A DNA stretch of 64,000 nucleotides from Algoriphagus sp. TR-M9. GTDB lineage: Bacteria > Bacteroidota > Bacteroidia > Cytophagales > Cyclobacteriaceae. The notes beneath the pieces were generated by a model. It searched no databases and was not told the origin of the DNA. It was given only the letters and a program-made list of their open reading frames with translations. Numbering within the stretch: the first letter of the stretch is position 1; every line of letters begins with the position of its first letter. Where the stretch lies: the NCBI RefSeq assembly GCF_027594545.1, contig NZ_CP115160.1, positions 2,799,001-2,863,000 of the forward strand. Direction: 5' to 3'. Below are positions 1-8,518 of this stretch, in pieces. A program made the position numbers and the translations under genes.

Positions 1-979
1 GAGTAGTATCTTGCTGACCATTCAATCGATCACTAGGATAAAATAGGGAGTCAGAAGTGGTCAATGCGGCATCAAAAATCAAGTCCTTGTTCTTCTGATC
101 AAAAATATGATAAACCTGCAGCTCATCCCGCAGTTTGAACTCATGATAAAATCTGTATTCCTGCCTTAGGTCCCTGGCTTGCGAGTTACTTAGCCAAACT
201 TTCGCATCTTCATAAGTGAAATATACTGAGGTACTATCCTCCTCTGGCGGTATTATGCCTCCTATTTCGTTCACCTTGTGAAGCATTCTGGAGAAATTCC
301 CCAAAAACCAATACCTGCCGTTTTCAGATCGGTAGTTGGTATGAAGGGAATAGGAGTTCTGAATGACCATGTTATCATCCCGGGCTGAAGGATTTAGGGT
401 CTTTCTGGCTCGGATGGTATGAAACTCAAAGCCCACATTCCATCTCGGATTCACATTTCGCGCAAAAGCCAGATCCAGCATGTTTCTATGCCCTCCGCCA
501 AACAGGGCAGACATTTCCGTGAATGGCGACTTGGTGTCAAAATATTTATTGTCTTCAGGAGCATGAAAATATAAATCATAGGCCCCAAAGCCCGTGCGAG
601 TCCCTATCACATCTGGGATTTCATAAAACATAGGTTTGGTTGCACTCCCGATATTTCCTAAATCCTGGTACTTCCAGTTATTCTTGGCTACCGGATCATA
701 ATTATGGAAATTGTTCAGGGAAGTATCCTGAGGATATAAAATCAGGTTATTTCTCTTGATGTCCTTTTCAAAAAAATACAAACTGGTCTTTGGGCCATAA
801 ACCATCTTGGTACTATCATCCAACAAGGATCTGCGGCTCAGCCCCCCTTCTTCCTCTAGCACCTCTTCTCCTTGCTGGTTAGTGGATTGATTGTTCTGCT
901 GGCCAGTGCGCTGGGCAAAAGCAAATTGCATACTTGCAATAGAAAAAAGGAACAGAAACCAGAGTAATCGTTTATTCAC
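1..979 (-). CDS. Putative outer membrane porin (PF14121-like), 3' end outside window
   Basis: Only the N-terminal 326 codons are present; the frame runs open off the left edge. I place the start at a GTG whose last two bases are shared with the lpxK stop (GTGA, four-base overlap), because translation from there gives a clean signal peptide (VNKRLLWFLFLFSIASM then QFAFAQ). The next in-frame ATG would cut into that signal. The mature part begins with a Gln/Asn-rich stretch and continues with aromatic, Asn/Tyr-rich alternating segments (for example FGAYDLYFH, WNVGFEFHTIRARKTL) typical of Bacteroidota 'putative porin' beta-barrels. The likely location is the outer membrane; the substrate is unknown. 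It lies downstream of lpxK on the same strand and is probably translationally coupled to it. The family call is by resemblance and moderately sure. Confidence 0.7.
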   Translation of the reverse strand, partial: MNKRLLWFLFLFSIASMQFAFAQRTGQQNNQSTNQQGEEVLEEEGGLSRRSLLDDSTKMVYGPKTSLYFFEKDIKRNNLILYPQDTSLNNFHNYDPVAKNNWKYQDLGNIGSATKPMFYEIPDVIGTRTGFGAYDLYFHAPEDNKYFDTKSPFTEMSALFGGGHRNMLDLAFARNVNPRWNVGFEFHTIRARKTLNPSARDDNMVIQNSYSLHTNYRSENGRYWFLGNFSRMLHKVNEIGGIIPPEEDSTSVYFTYEDAKVWLSNSQARDLRQEYRFYHEFKLRDELQVYHIFDQKNKDLIFDAALTTSDSLFYPSDRLNGQQDTT

Positions 980-2034
980 TTAGCTATTGTCTTTTGGAAG
1001 ACCTTTTGTTGGATCAGTTGCGCTATCGTTTGCTCATCCTCAGGGGCAAATTTCACTGCGATTGGCAGCACAAAAATCGGAATTTCTTCCAGAAAACCTG
1101 TGGGAGCATTGGATTTAACTTTTACAGCATCTTTTTCAGTGGTTAGCACAACGGGATTTTCTTTTTCATGTTGCCTAAAAACATCCTTTATCTTTTCAAA
1201 ATCATACATGGTATAATCATGATGATCCGGGTAACTCATCACTTCTAGCAGGGTAAATTTCTTTTTCACATAAGCAATCAAAGGTGTATCATTTGCCAAT
1301 CCGGTAAGCAATAGGAGCCGCTCAGTAAAGCTGTGATTCCTCCCTAGCGGGAAAGGTTGCCCATAAGAAATAGTAGAAAAAAGCACTGGAACACCTCCGG
1401 AAGCATACCTAGAAACCTTTTGACGGATTATCTCTTTCTCTTCCTCTTCCAAGTCCTCTGGGGATTTGCTTACCACAATGACATCTGCCCGGGCCGCTCC
1501 CCCTCGGCTTTCGCGTAGCCTCCCCATAGGAAGTAGAAAATCGGAGTAAAAAGGATCCTGGTAAGTAGTGAGCAGTATTTTCAAATCCCCATTCAAATAC
1601 CGATGTTGAAAGGCATCATCCAGAATCACTACTTCTGGACAATTGGTTTTTAATGCGATTTGCTCCAGCGCACTCACTCTATCCTCACCCACATATATGC
1701 TTACATTTTTACCGAATTTTTTATAGACCTGAAAAGGCTCATCTCCTATTTGAGCAGGTGAACTTGTAGCAGTTGCCTGTAGAAAGCCTTTGGTCTGTCT
1801 ACCATACCCCCTGCTCAAAACGGCCACCTCTGCCTCTTTCAGCAGCATTTGGATCAGAAATTCAACCATGGGCGTTTTGCCCGTCCCTCCTACACTGAGA
1901 TTCCCCACCACTAAGCTGGGAATTGGAGATGGGGAGCTTTTCAACAAGCCTAAATTAAAACACCAATTCCGTACCCGGGTGATCAAATCATAGATCAGAG
2001 AGAAAGGATAAAGCAAAAAAGCGTACCAGCGCAT
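976..2034 (-). CDS. lpxK: Tetraacyldisaccharide 4'-kinase LpxK
   Basis: Phosphorylates the 4' position of tetraacyldisaccharide-1-phosphate to make lipid IVA, the sixth step of lipid A synthesis, at the inner face of the cytoplasmic membrane. From the chosen ATG the protein has 352 residues, normal for the family; the open frame extends 80 codons further upstream but would overlap the divergent Nif3-like gene. Residues 1-20 are a hydrophobic membrane anchor (MRWYAFLLYPFSLIYDL). The Walker A loop GNLSVGGTGKT is at about residues 44-54, and family motifs SRGYGRQTKG and LDDAFQHR follow. The stop overlaps the GTG start of the downstream porin gene, suggesting a two-gene envelope operon. Confidence 0.93.
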   Translation of the reverse strand: MRWYAFLLYPFSLIYDLITRVRNWCFNLGLLKSSPSPIPSLVVGNLSVGGTGKTPMVEFLIQMLLKEAEVAVLSRGYGRQTKGFLQATATSSPAQIGDEPFQVYKKFGKNVSIYVGEDRVSALEQIALKTNCPEVVILDDAFQHRYLNGDLKILLTTYQDPFYSDFLLPMGRLRESRGGAARADVIVVSKSPEDLEEEEKEIIRQKVSRYASGGVPVLFSTISYGQPFPLGRNHSFTERLLLLTGLANDTPLIAYVKKKFTLLEVMSYPDHHDYTMYDFEKIKDVFRQHEKENPVVLTTEKDAVKVKSNAPTGFLEEIPIFVLPIAVKFAPEDEQTIAQLIQQKVFQKTIAK

Positions 2035-2045
2035 TCGAGAATTAC

Positions 2046-2053
2046 TATTTTTG
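2046..2053 (+). promoter_or_regulatory. Possible -7 element upstream of the Nif3-like gene
   Basis: TATTTTTG matches the Bacteroidota -7 consensus TAnnTTTG exactly and lies 20 bp before the ATG at 2074, inside the 39-bp divergent gap with lpxK. No convincing -33 TTG/TTTG box was found at the usual distance, so this is a weak prediction. Confidence 0.35.
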
Positions 2054-2073
2054 ATCAAATAAACAGAAAAATT

Positions 2074-3174
2074 ATGGGATACAAGATCAGTGAAGTCATT
2101 TCGTACTTGGAACATATCGCTCCACCTGCCTATCAGGAGTCCTACGACAATGCGACCTTGATCACTGGGGATAGAAACGCTGAAGTTACCGGAATTGTAT
2201 GTTCCTTGGACTGTGTGGAAGACACCGTGGAGGAAGCGATAGCACTGGGAGCCAATATGATCGTGGCTCATCACCCTATTGTCTTCAAAGGGCTAAAAAG
2301 CCTCACCGGAAAAAACTATGTGGAGCGCACAGTCATCAAAGCCATCAAAAATGACATTGCAATCTATGCCATCCATACCAATTTGGACCACGTGTCGCAG
2401 GGGGTCAATAAGCGGATCTGTGATAAACTGGGCTTGCAGAACACCCGAATTTTGCAACCCAAAAAGCAACTTCTGAGCAAGCTGGTGTTTTTTGTCCCAG
2501 AGGAAAGCAAAGAAAACGTACTTCAGGCTGTTTACGCTGCTGGTGCGGGCCAAATCGGAGAATATTCCGACTGCTCCTTTCAGGTACAAGGAACCGGTAC
2601 TTTCACTCCCTCAGCAAATGCAAATCCAACTATCGGGACGCAGGGAAAAGCAGAAGAACAATCAGAAATAAGAGTGGAGGTTTTGCTCCCCAAACATTTG
2701 GAGATAAGTATTATAGCGAAAATGAAATCTGCTCACCCCTACGAAGAAGTAGCTTATTACCTACAAAATCTAGAAAATGAAAATCAGGAAGTGGGCGCAG
2801 GAATGCTAGGCTCCCTAGATCAGGAAATGCAAGAGGAAGAATTTCTGGATTATCTGAAAACCTCCATGGGTCTCCAAGTGATCAAACACACTGCCCTTCG
2901 CGGACAGAAAGTCAGAAATATTGCCGTGTGTGGAGGCGCAGGGATTTTTCTTTTGTCTGCCGCCAAAAGAGCCCGTGCAGATGTGTTTATCACCTCTGAC
3001 GTGAAATACCACGAGTTTTTTGATGCAGATGGGCAATTAATACTTTGTGACATTGGACATTATGAGAGCGAAATTTTCACAAAAGAATTACTAGGGGAGT
3101 TATTGTCCAGAAATTTTCCTAATATTGCACTCTATTTGACAAAAGTAGTTACAAATCCCACATCCTACCGATAG
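2074..3174 (+). CDS. Nif3-like dinuclear metal centre protein (DUF34/YbgI family)
   Basis: 366 residues, the long form of the family, with a PII-like insert between the two halves of the metal-binding core. Metal ligands are visible: HH at residues 66-67 (IVAHHPIVFKG), the AIHTNLDH motif around residues 100-107, and a C-terminal ITSDVKYHEFFD followed by DIGHYESE. The family is often labelled 'GTP cyclohydrolase 1 type 2', but its physiological role is not settled; I do not assign a reaction. The gene following three bases after the stop encodes a zinc-ribbon coiled-coil protein, and this pair occurs together in many Bacteroidota, suggesting a shared transcript. It starts with ATG in a short gap divergent from lpxK. 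Confidence 0.9.
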   Translation: MGYKISEVISYLEHIAPPAYQESYDNATLITGDRNAEVTGIVCSLDCVEDTVEEAIALGANMIVAHHPIVFKGLKSLTGKNYVERTVIKAIKNDIAIYAIHTNLDHVSQGVNKRICDKLGLQNTRILQPKKQLLSKLVFFVPEESKENVLQAVYAAGAGQIGEYSDCSFQVQGTGTFTPSANANPTIGTQGKAEEQSEIRVEVLLPKHLEISIIAKMKSAHPYEEVAYYLQNLENENQEVGAGMLGSLDQEMQEEEFLDYLKTSMGLQVIKHTALRGQKVRNIAVCGGAGIFLLSAAKRARADVFITSDVKYHEFFDADGQLILCDIGHYESEIFTKELLGELLSRNFPNIALYLTKVVTNPTSYR

Positions 3175-3177
3175 TAC

Positions 3178-3966
3178 ATGGAAAGTACCGTAGCACAGAA
3201 ACTCGAAGCTATACACAACCTTCAACTTTTAGATTCAAGATTGGATTCCATCATAAAAGTTCGCGGAGCTCTTCCTGAAGAGGTTCAAGACTTAGAAGAT
3301 GAAATTGCAGGTTATGAAACACGCCTAGAGAAATTTCAGAGTGAAATTGACTCCTTTGACGACGAAATCAAGGCACTTAAAGAAAGCATCAAAGATTCTG
3401 AAAAACTGATCAAGAAGTATCAGGAGCAGCAGATGAATGTTCGCAACAACCGCGAATATGATGCGATCACTAAGGAACTTGAGCTTCAGGATTTGGAGAT
3501 TCAGGTGGCGAAGAAGAAAATCGCTGAAGCCGGTTTTAGAATCGACCAGAAAAAAGTAGATCTGGAAGAGCTATCGGCTGTGAAAAAGGACCGTCAGAAG
3601 GACCTGGATCTCAAAAACAGTGAATTGGAATCAATCGTCTCTGAAAGTGAATCAGAAGAAGCTAAGCTTAACACCGAAAGAGAAAAGGCAGTTAAGAAAG
3701 TGGATGATAGACTATTGAAATCATACACCAAAATCAGAGCCAATGCCAAAAACGGTCTGGCTGTAGTCATGGTAAAGCGTGGCGCTTGTGGTGGATGCTT
3801 CAACACCGTACCTCCTCAGAGACAGGCTGATATTCGAGAAAAGAAAAAACTAATCATCTGTGAGCACTGCGGCAGAATACTAGCTGGAGTTGAAGATGAA
3901 ATCGTAGAAGAACCAGCACCAAAGAAAAAAAGAGCTACCAAGAAGTCTACTAAAGCCAGTAAATAA
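3178..3966 (+). CDS. C4-type zinc ribbon, coiled-coil protein (zf-RING_7/DUF164-like)
   Basis: 262 residues. The first roughly 170 residues are strongly charged, heptad-like helix (long runs of E/K with L or I at regular spacing), predicting an extended coiled-coil hairpin. Near the C-terminus are two CxxC knuckles, CGGC and CEHC, separated by about 25 residues, which form a four-cysteine zinc ribbon. A Lys/Ala-rich basic tail (KKKRATKKSTK) ends the protein and could bind nucleic acid. The start ATG lies three bases after the Nif3-like stop, so the two genes are almost certainly co-transcribed, and a strong terminator follows. Biochemical function is not known to me. Confidence 0.85.
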   Translation: MESTVAQKLEAIHNLQLLDSRLDSIIKVRGALPEEVQDLEDEIAGYETRLEKFQSEIDSFDDEIKALKESIKDSEKLIKKYQEQQMNVRNNREYDAITKELELQDLEIQVAKKKIAEAGFRIDQKKVDLEELSAVKKDRQKDLDLKNSELESIVSESESEEAKLNTEREKAVKKVDDRLLKSYTKIRANAKNGLAVVMVKRGACGGCFNTVPPQRQADIREKKKLIICEHCGRILAGVEDEIVEEPAPKKKRATKKSTKASK

Positions 3967-3990
3967 GCAGACACTTGGTTGAATATATTC

Positions 3991-4027
3991 GAACCCCGGA
4001 ATTTTAAATTCCGGGGTTCTTTTTTTA
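3991..4027 (+). terminator. Rho-independent terminator after the nif3-like/zinc-ribbon pair
   Basis: Perfect 14-bp arms (GAACCCCGGAATTT and its complement) around one central base at 3991-4019, followed immediately by a run of T residues. The GC-rich base and U-tract are textbook for intrinsic termination. Confidence 0.9.
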
Positions 4028-4073
4028 TAGAATTACTTGCTTTTGGAAAAGGAATTTTTCTATATTGAGAGCT

Positions 4074-4487
4074 ATGAAAAGTATTGGAATCCTAGTTATC
4101 ACCCTGTTTATCTCTCTTTCAGTCTTTGCCAAAGAGGATGAATCCAAAACTTTTTTGGTCATATTCAAGTCTCAGGAATTAAAATCCTTGAACACCTCTT
4201 TGAGGGCTATCGAAAGACAATTTTCTTCTGAATTCAAAACCAGGTCCTACGCCGGAAACTCCGAGCTCACGCTGATTATTGACATTCCAAAATGTGATTT
4301 TGACGCATGTTTCCTTGGGCAGTTCCTGGTAAGTCTGGATCAGGGCAGCGAAGTTCGCCTTCAGGACATTGCATTCCGCGTTATCGATATGACCAAACAG
4401 AAGAAAACGCTTGAATCGCACCTGTCAGAGTACGAGGCCAGCCAACAGAAAAAGAAAACCGACAGGCGAATCAGCCAAGTGCTTTAA
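4074..4487 (+). CDS. Small exported protein of unknown function
   Basis: 137 residues from the ATG chosen here; a TTG nine bases upstream is in frame, but the ATG gives a cleaner signal peptide (MKSIGILVITLFISLSVFA, cleavage expected before KED). The mature part is about 115 residues and soluble-looking, with two cysteines (PKCDFDACF) close together and a Lys/Arg-rich C-terminus. I do not recognise the family. It lies alone between a terminator and a convergent histidine phosphatase gene, whose 3' end it overlaps by 17 bp. Nothing in the neighbourhood suggests a role; periplasmic location is inferred from the signal peptide. Confidence 0.65.
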   Translation: MKSIGILVITLFISLSVFAKEDESKTFLVIFKSQELKSLNTSLRAIERQFSSEFKTRSYAGNSELTLIIDIPKCDFDACFLGQFLVSLDQGSEVRLQDIAFRVIDMTKQKKTLESHLSEYEASQQKKKTDRRISQVL

Positions 4488-5094
4488 GATGCGCAGTGTC
4501 GTTTCTTTTCAACAGGTCAAAATTCCCATCTTCTTTTTCTTCCAATAAATACAAACACAGGTTCCTGTGCTCGAAATTGTCCATGTGGCATAGGTCATGC
4601 TTCATGATCAGGCTTAGAAAAATCCGCATGGCTCTGCCGTGCATACATACCAGGATAGTTTCACCAGGACCGGATAGTATCTGATCAATCCCCCGCTGCA
4701 TACGCTTGGCCACAATATTGGGACTCTCTCCTCCTGCTATGCAATAATCCAGATTCCCCTGCTGCCACTGATCGAGCATATGCTGGTAATACTGGCTTTC
4801 CTCCGGAGACATCGGCAGACCTTCATAATCTCCCCAGGAAATCTCATTGAGATCGGTCGTAGCAACCGCCGGAATCCCTAAGTCCAAAAAAGATTGAATG
4901 GATTGTCGGGTCCGTTGCAGACCCGTATAGTAAATCTGGTCAAATGGCACCTCCTTGTACGCCTCAAAAAAAGCCGCAGCCTGCCTTCTCCCATTCTCAT
5001 TGATAGGTGCATCAATTCCGCTGCCCTGCACTACTCCTTTTAGGTTAAAATCTGTTTGTCCGTGTCTTACTAGGTAAATTTTTTTTCGATTCAA
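4471..5094 (-). CDS. Histidine phosphatase family protein (phosphoglycerate mutase-like)
   Basis: 207 residues. The N-terminus carries the catalytic RHG motif (LVRHGQTDFN, with the phospho-accepting His) and the second catalytic His is in VCMHGRAMR. This is the two-histidine phosphatase superfamily; members include alpha-ribazole phosphatase, fructose-2,6-bisphosphatase and broad-specificity phosphatases, and I cannot pick a substrate. The start is a TTG: a stop codon lies three codons upstream and no ATG is available before the catalytic motif, so a non-ATG start is forced. The 3' end overlaps the convergent small exported protein gene by 17 bp. Confidence 0.85.
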   Translation of the reverse strand: MNRKKIYLVRHGQTDFNLKGVVQGSGIDAPINENGRRQAAAFFEAYKEVPFDQIYYTGLQRTRQSIQSFLDLGIPAVATTDLNEISWGDYEGLPMSPEESQYYQHMLDQWQQGNLDYCIAGGESPNIVAKRMQRGIDQILSGPGETILVCMHGRAMRIFLSLIMKHDLCHMDNFEHRNLCLYLLEEKEDGNFDLLKRNDTAHLKALG

Positions 5095-5101
5095 GATTCT
5101 T

Positions 5102-5109
5102 TATTTTTG
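5102..5109 (+). promoter_or_regulatory. Possible -7 element of the menI-menF-menD operon
   Basis: TATTTTTG matches TAnnTTTG and lies 37 bp before the menI ATG, which would give a leader of about 30 nt. It lies in the short gap divergent from the histidine phosphatase gene. No clear -33 box was seen. Confidence 0.4.
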
Positions 5110-5146
5110 TCCTCACCCCAAAGAAAACTCATTTACTTTAATTTTC

Positions 5147-5569
5147 ATGGTATTCTCCCAAAAGCCTTCACTGGATCAAATCAACCAAACTGGAAGAAAC
5201 ACAATGAGTGAACATCTGGGCATATCATTTACCGATATAGGAGATAGTCACCTCACGGCAACTATGCCAGTAGATGAGCGAACAAAACAGCCGATGGGAT
5301 TGTTGCACGGAGGAGCCAATGTGGTACTGGCAGAGACGCTGGGAAGTGTGGCAGCATCCCTTACGATTGATTTGAATAGACAAATCTGTGTTGGCCTGGA
5401 AATAAACGCAAATCACCTTAAAGGCGTTAAGTCAGGACTGGTCACCGGAATAACCACACCCATCCATCTGGGAAAAAGTACTCAGGTCTGGGAAATTAAA
5501 ATCACCAATGAGCAAGGTCAACTCTGCTGTATCAGTCGGATCACCATGGCCATTTTAGACAAAAAGTAA
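5147..5569 (+). CDS. menI: 1,4-dihydroxy-2-naphthoyl-CoA hydrolase MenI (hotdog thioesterase)
   Basis: 140 residues of a PaaI/YdiI-type hotdog thioesterase. The central segment MPVDERTKQPMGLLHGGANV and the downstream GLEINANHLK closely resemble my memory of E. coli YdiI, the enzyme that releases 1,4-dihydroxy-2-naphthoate from its CoA ester in menaquinone synthesis. The acidic residue in LAETLGS is at the usual catalytic position. The gene's TAA stop shares its last A with the ATG of menF (TAATG), so the three genes menI, menF and menD are translationally chained, which strongly supports a menaquinone role over a generic thioesterase. The specific substrate is inferred from homology and context. 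Confidence 0.85.
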   Translation: MVFSQKPSLDQINQTGRNTMSEHLGISFTDIGDSHLTATMPVDERTKQPMGLLHGGANVVLAETLGSVAASLTIDLNRQICVGLEINANHLKGVKSGLVTGITTPIHLGKSTQVWEIKITNEQGQLCCISRITMAILDKK

Positions 5570-6786
5570 TGCATACACACGTAGCTACTAATCATACTAA
5601 ATCTGAGGTTTTACAGCTCTTATTCCAGCTAGGGCTTACATCTGGTGGTTCCTTCGCTATCTGGCGCAAACCAAAATCCAATACCGTCGAAATCGTCTTG
5701 AATGATACAGCGGAACCGGTAAAAGTGGATTTGAACCTAGAAAATTTAGAACCTGGATTCATCGTACATCCATTTGCAGACCAAGCAGATAAAAAGGCCT
5801 TTTTTATCAAAGCGAATAAGTACTTTTCCTTTGATCTGGACAAGCCACTCTCCTCTGATGAACTCCCCGAATGGGCCAAAGTTCAATTGAGCAATCAGGA
5901 AAGGCTTTCCCCTGAAGAAATCCGGGAAATATTGATCAATCAAACCTTATCAGGCAAAGCAAAAAAGACCGAAATGAGTGAAGACAAAGCCCATTTCATA
6001 CACTTGGTCCAGGAAGGAGTAAGAGCCATACAGGAAAATCATCTGGAAAAAGTCGTCCCTGCCAGAACGAAGACCATTTCCATTCCTTCCAGCTTTAGCT
6101 TGAGCTGCACCCTGATGAGCATGATGGAATCTTATCCCAATGCATTTATCAACTTCTTTCATTTGCCCCATGTGGGCACTTGGATCGGGGCTTCTCCTGA
6201 GACCTTGATCGAGACTAAAGGTGATATTTTCACTACTATGTCATTGGCTGGCACGCAAAAAGCAACAGGAGACAATCCGCTTAAATCTGTTGCCTGGACG
6301 CAGAAAGAAATTGAAGAGCAAGCTTTAGTAAGCAGATATATCGTTTCCTGCTTCAAGAAAATAAGACTTCGCGAATACGAAGAACATGGCCCTAAAACAG
6401 TATTGGCAGGAAACCTTCTTCACCTCAAGTCGGACTTTAGAATCAACATGAGGGAAACTGGATTTCCAGAACTCGGATCCATCATGCTAGGTCTGCTCCA
6501 TCCCACTTCCGCAGTTTGCGGAATGCCTAGAAGAGAAGCACACGATTTCCTTCAGGAGTTTGAGGGCTTTGACCGTTCCTTCTTCTCGGGATTTATCGGG
6601 CCAGTGAACATTCAGGGAAGTACTTCTATCTATGTAAATCTAAGGACAGCTAGTTTGCATGACAACAAGGCGACGTTATACGCCGGTGCTGGTGTGACCG
6701 AAGATTCTGACCCTGAAAAAGAATGGGAAGAAACGGAGCTAAAGTGTCAAATCATCGGTAAATTCATCCAAAACCCAAGCACTTGA
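5569..6786 (+). CDS. menF: Isochorismate synthase MenF
   Basis: 405 residues of the chorismate-binding superfamily. It isomerises chorismate to isochorismate, the entry into menaquinone synthesis, in the cytoplasm with Mg2+. The C-terminal catalytic domain is visible: VPARTKTI, WIGASPETLIE, FFSGFIGPV and the Mg-binding AGAGVTEDSDPEKEWEET. The N-terminal 130 residues are the more variable domain. The start ATG overlaps the menI stop and the TGA stop overlaps the TTG start of menD. Close homologues EntC/PchA make isochorismate for siderophores, but the adjacent menD makes MenF the right call. Confidence 0.95.
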   Translation: MHTHVATNHTKSEVLQLLFQLGLTSGGSFAIWRKPKSNTVEIVLNDTAEPVKVDLNLENLEPGFIVHPFADQADKKAFFIKANKYFSFDLDKPLSSDELPEWAKVQLSNQERLSPEEIREILINQTLSGKAKKTEMSEDKAHFIHLVQEGVRAIQENHLEKVVPARTKTISIPSSFSLSCTLMSMMESYPNAFINFFHLPHVGTWIGASPETLIETKGDIFTTMSLAGTQKATGDNPLKSVAWTQKEIEEQALVSRYIVSCFKKIRLREYEEHGPKTVLAGNLLHLKSDFRINMRETGFPELGSIMLGLLHPTSAVCGMPRREAHDFLQEFEGFDRSFFSGFIGPVNIQGSTSIYVNLRTASLHDNKATLYAGAGVTEDSDPEKEWEETELKCQIIGKFIQNPST

Positions 6787-8468
6787 TACTTCCTTCAATT
6801 GTTGATTTAGTGGCCATTTGTGCCAAGAAGGGCGTTCTAAACGCAATTCTTTCTCCTGGGTCACGCTGTGCACCTTTGACCATAGCTTTTGCACGGCATA
6901 CTCAAATACACACAAGGACCATCTCCGACGAGCGTTCTGCGGCTTTTATAGCCTTGGGCATGGCTCAGCAACTAGAGGAACCTGTGGCACTGGTTTGCAC
7001 CTCTGGATCCGCTGCGTTGAATTATTACCCGGCGGTGGCTGAAGCATTTTTCCAACAGATTCCTTTGTTGATTTTGACAGCAGATCGACCTGCTGAGTGG
7101 ATCGATCAGTACGACGGTCAGACCATTTTCCAGCCAAATGTCTATGGAAAGCATGTGAAAGGAAGTTTTGAACTGCCTGATTCCAGTACGTTTCCAGATC
7201 AACTTTGGCAATCCTCACGAATCGTAAACGAAGCAATAAATCTCGCCAAGCAATTTCCTGCTGGGCCAGTTCATATCAATATTCCACTTCGAGAACCATT
7301 CTATCCTGAGAAGGGTGAAGAATTGCTTTTTCCAGACAATCCAAAGGTTTTTAATTTAGTGAAAAGCAAAACTCAGCCTACAGATGAATCGCTCATCAAA
7401 CTTAAAAATAGGCTGGAAATACTCCAGAGAATATTGATCATTCCAGGACAGCAGCGACCTGACGCTCAAATTCAGAGTGTACTGGATCAACTCTGTAAAA
7501 ATCAAAACGCTGTAATCGTCACCGATACGATCAGCAATTTTCAGTCTGATCAAACAATTTCATTCCATGATCACTGGTTGGGACATCCTGAAGTTTCCGA
7601 AAACCTAAAACCTGATTTGATCATCAGTTTTGGTAAATCTGTGATCTCAAAGTCTCTCAAGCTTTTCTTACGAAAGTCCAAAGCATCACACTGGCATATA
7701 CAGAAAGATGGAGAAGCTAAGGACACTTTCCAGAGATTGACTAGAAATATCGCTGCTACTCCTTTATTTTTCCTTAGTTGGTTAAATCAAAACCTTGGCG
7801 CACAGAACAGTCAATTCTATCAAGCTTGGCATTTCCTCGAGAAGGCAGTCTCAAAAAATCTCCATCAGGTACTAAGAGAACAACCCTTTGGAGAGTACTC
7901 GGCTTTAGCATTTTGTCTGGAAAAAGCACCTACTCTTTCCAAAATCCATGTAGCCAACAGCATGGCTGTACGTTATTTGAATTTACTGGGAAAAAGAAAA
8001 CAAGAAATCATCTGCAACCGTGGTACCAGCGGTATTGATGGCTCCAACTCCACCGCAGTGGGCTGCACCCTCACAACGAAGGAAATCGTAACGCTAGTGA
8101 CAGGAGACATGGCTTTCTTCTATGATCGAAATGCATTTTGGCACAATTACGCTACCCCAAATCTTCGCATTATTCTGCTAAATAATCATGCAGGTGGAAT
8201 TTTCCGTCTGATCGATGGACCTGCAAATCAGCCAGAATTGGAAGAATTCTTTGAAACCAAACAAAAATTAACAGCCGAGCATCTGGCAACGGAATTTGGC
8301 TTCTTCTACTCCAAAGTTGTTAATCAGGAGGAACTGGAAGCTTCTCTTCAGGACTTTTATGAAGACTCCCTCCATCCAAAAATTCTGGAAATCGAAACTT
8401 CAAGTCAAGGCAATGCAGCGATTTTGAAGTCAGTAAAAGAAAAGATCAAGCTGTCACTTGAGAGCTAA
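6783..8468 (+). CDS. menD: 2-succinyl-5-enolpyruvyl-6-hydroxy-3-cyclohexene-1-carboxylate synthase MenD
   Basis: 561 residues, a full-length ThDP-dependent enzyme that joins 2-oxoglutarate (decarboxylated) to isochorismate. The start is a TTG embedded in the menF stop (TTGA overlap); no ATG is close, and family alignment from memory begins at this point (VDLVAICAKKGV). Visible motifs: LSPGSRCAPL, the glutamate-containing SDERSAAFIALGMA that activates ThDP, GTSGIDGSNST, and the Mg/ThDP pocket GDMAFFYDRNAF. The next pathway genes (menH, menC, menE, menA) are not in the window; menB is at the far right end. A strong hairpin terminator closes the operon just after the stop. Confidence 0.96.
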   Translation: MILPSIVDLVAICAKKGVLNAILSPGSRCAPLTIAFARHTQIHTRTISDERSAAFIALGMAQQLEEPVALVCTSGSAALNYYPAVAEAFFQQIPLLILTADRPAEWIDQYDGQTIFQPNVYGKHVKGSFELPDSSTFPDQLWQSSRIVNEAINLAKQFPAGPVHINIPLREPFYPEKGEELLFPDNPKVFNLVKSKTQPTDESLIKLKNRLEILQRILIIPGQQRPDAQIQSVLDQLCKNQNAVIVTDTISNFQSDQTISFHDHWLGHPEVSENLKPDLIISFGKSVISKSLKLFLRKSKASHWHIQKDGEAKDTFQRLTRNIAATPLFFLSWLNQNLGAQNSQFYQAWHFLEKAVSKNLHQVLREQPFGEYSALAFCLEKAPTLSKIHVANSMAVRYLNLLGKRKQEIICNRGTSGIDGSNSTAVGCTLTTKEIVTLVTGDMAFFYDRNAFWHNYATPNLRIILLNNHAGGIFRLIDGPANQPELEEFFETKQKLTAEHLATEFGFFYSKVVNQEELEASLQDFYEDSLHPKILEIETSSQGNAAILKSVKEKIKLSLES

Positions 8469-8476
8469 AAGCAGAA

Positions 8477-8502
8477 CCGGGAGAAGAAGTTCTCCCGATT
8501 TT
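8477..8502 (+). terminator. Terminator of the men operon (copy 1 of a duplicated hairpin)
   Basis: Stem CGGGAGAA / TTCTCCCG with a GAAG loop (8477-8496), followed by A and five T. An identical hairpin occurs at 9803-9822 beyond the serine hydrolase gene, so the element is duplicated around that gene. Confidence 0.88.
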
Positions 8503-8518
8503 TGTTATGCCTAGATTT

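Noticed and set aside
2035..2274. 80-codon N-terminal extension of lpxK
   Set aside because: It overlaps the divergent Nif3-like gene and has no membrane-anchor or LpxK content; family length fits the inner ATG.
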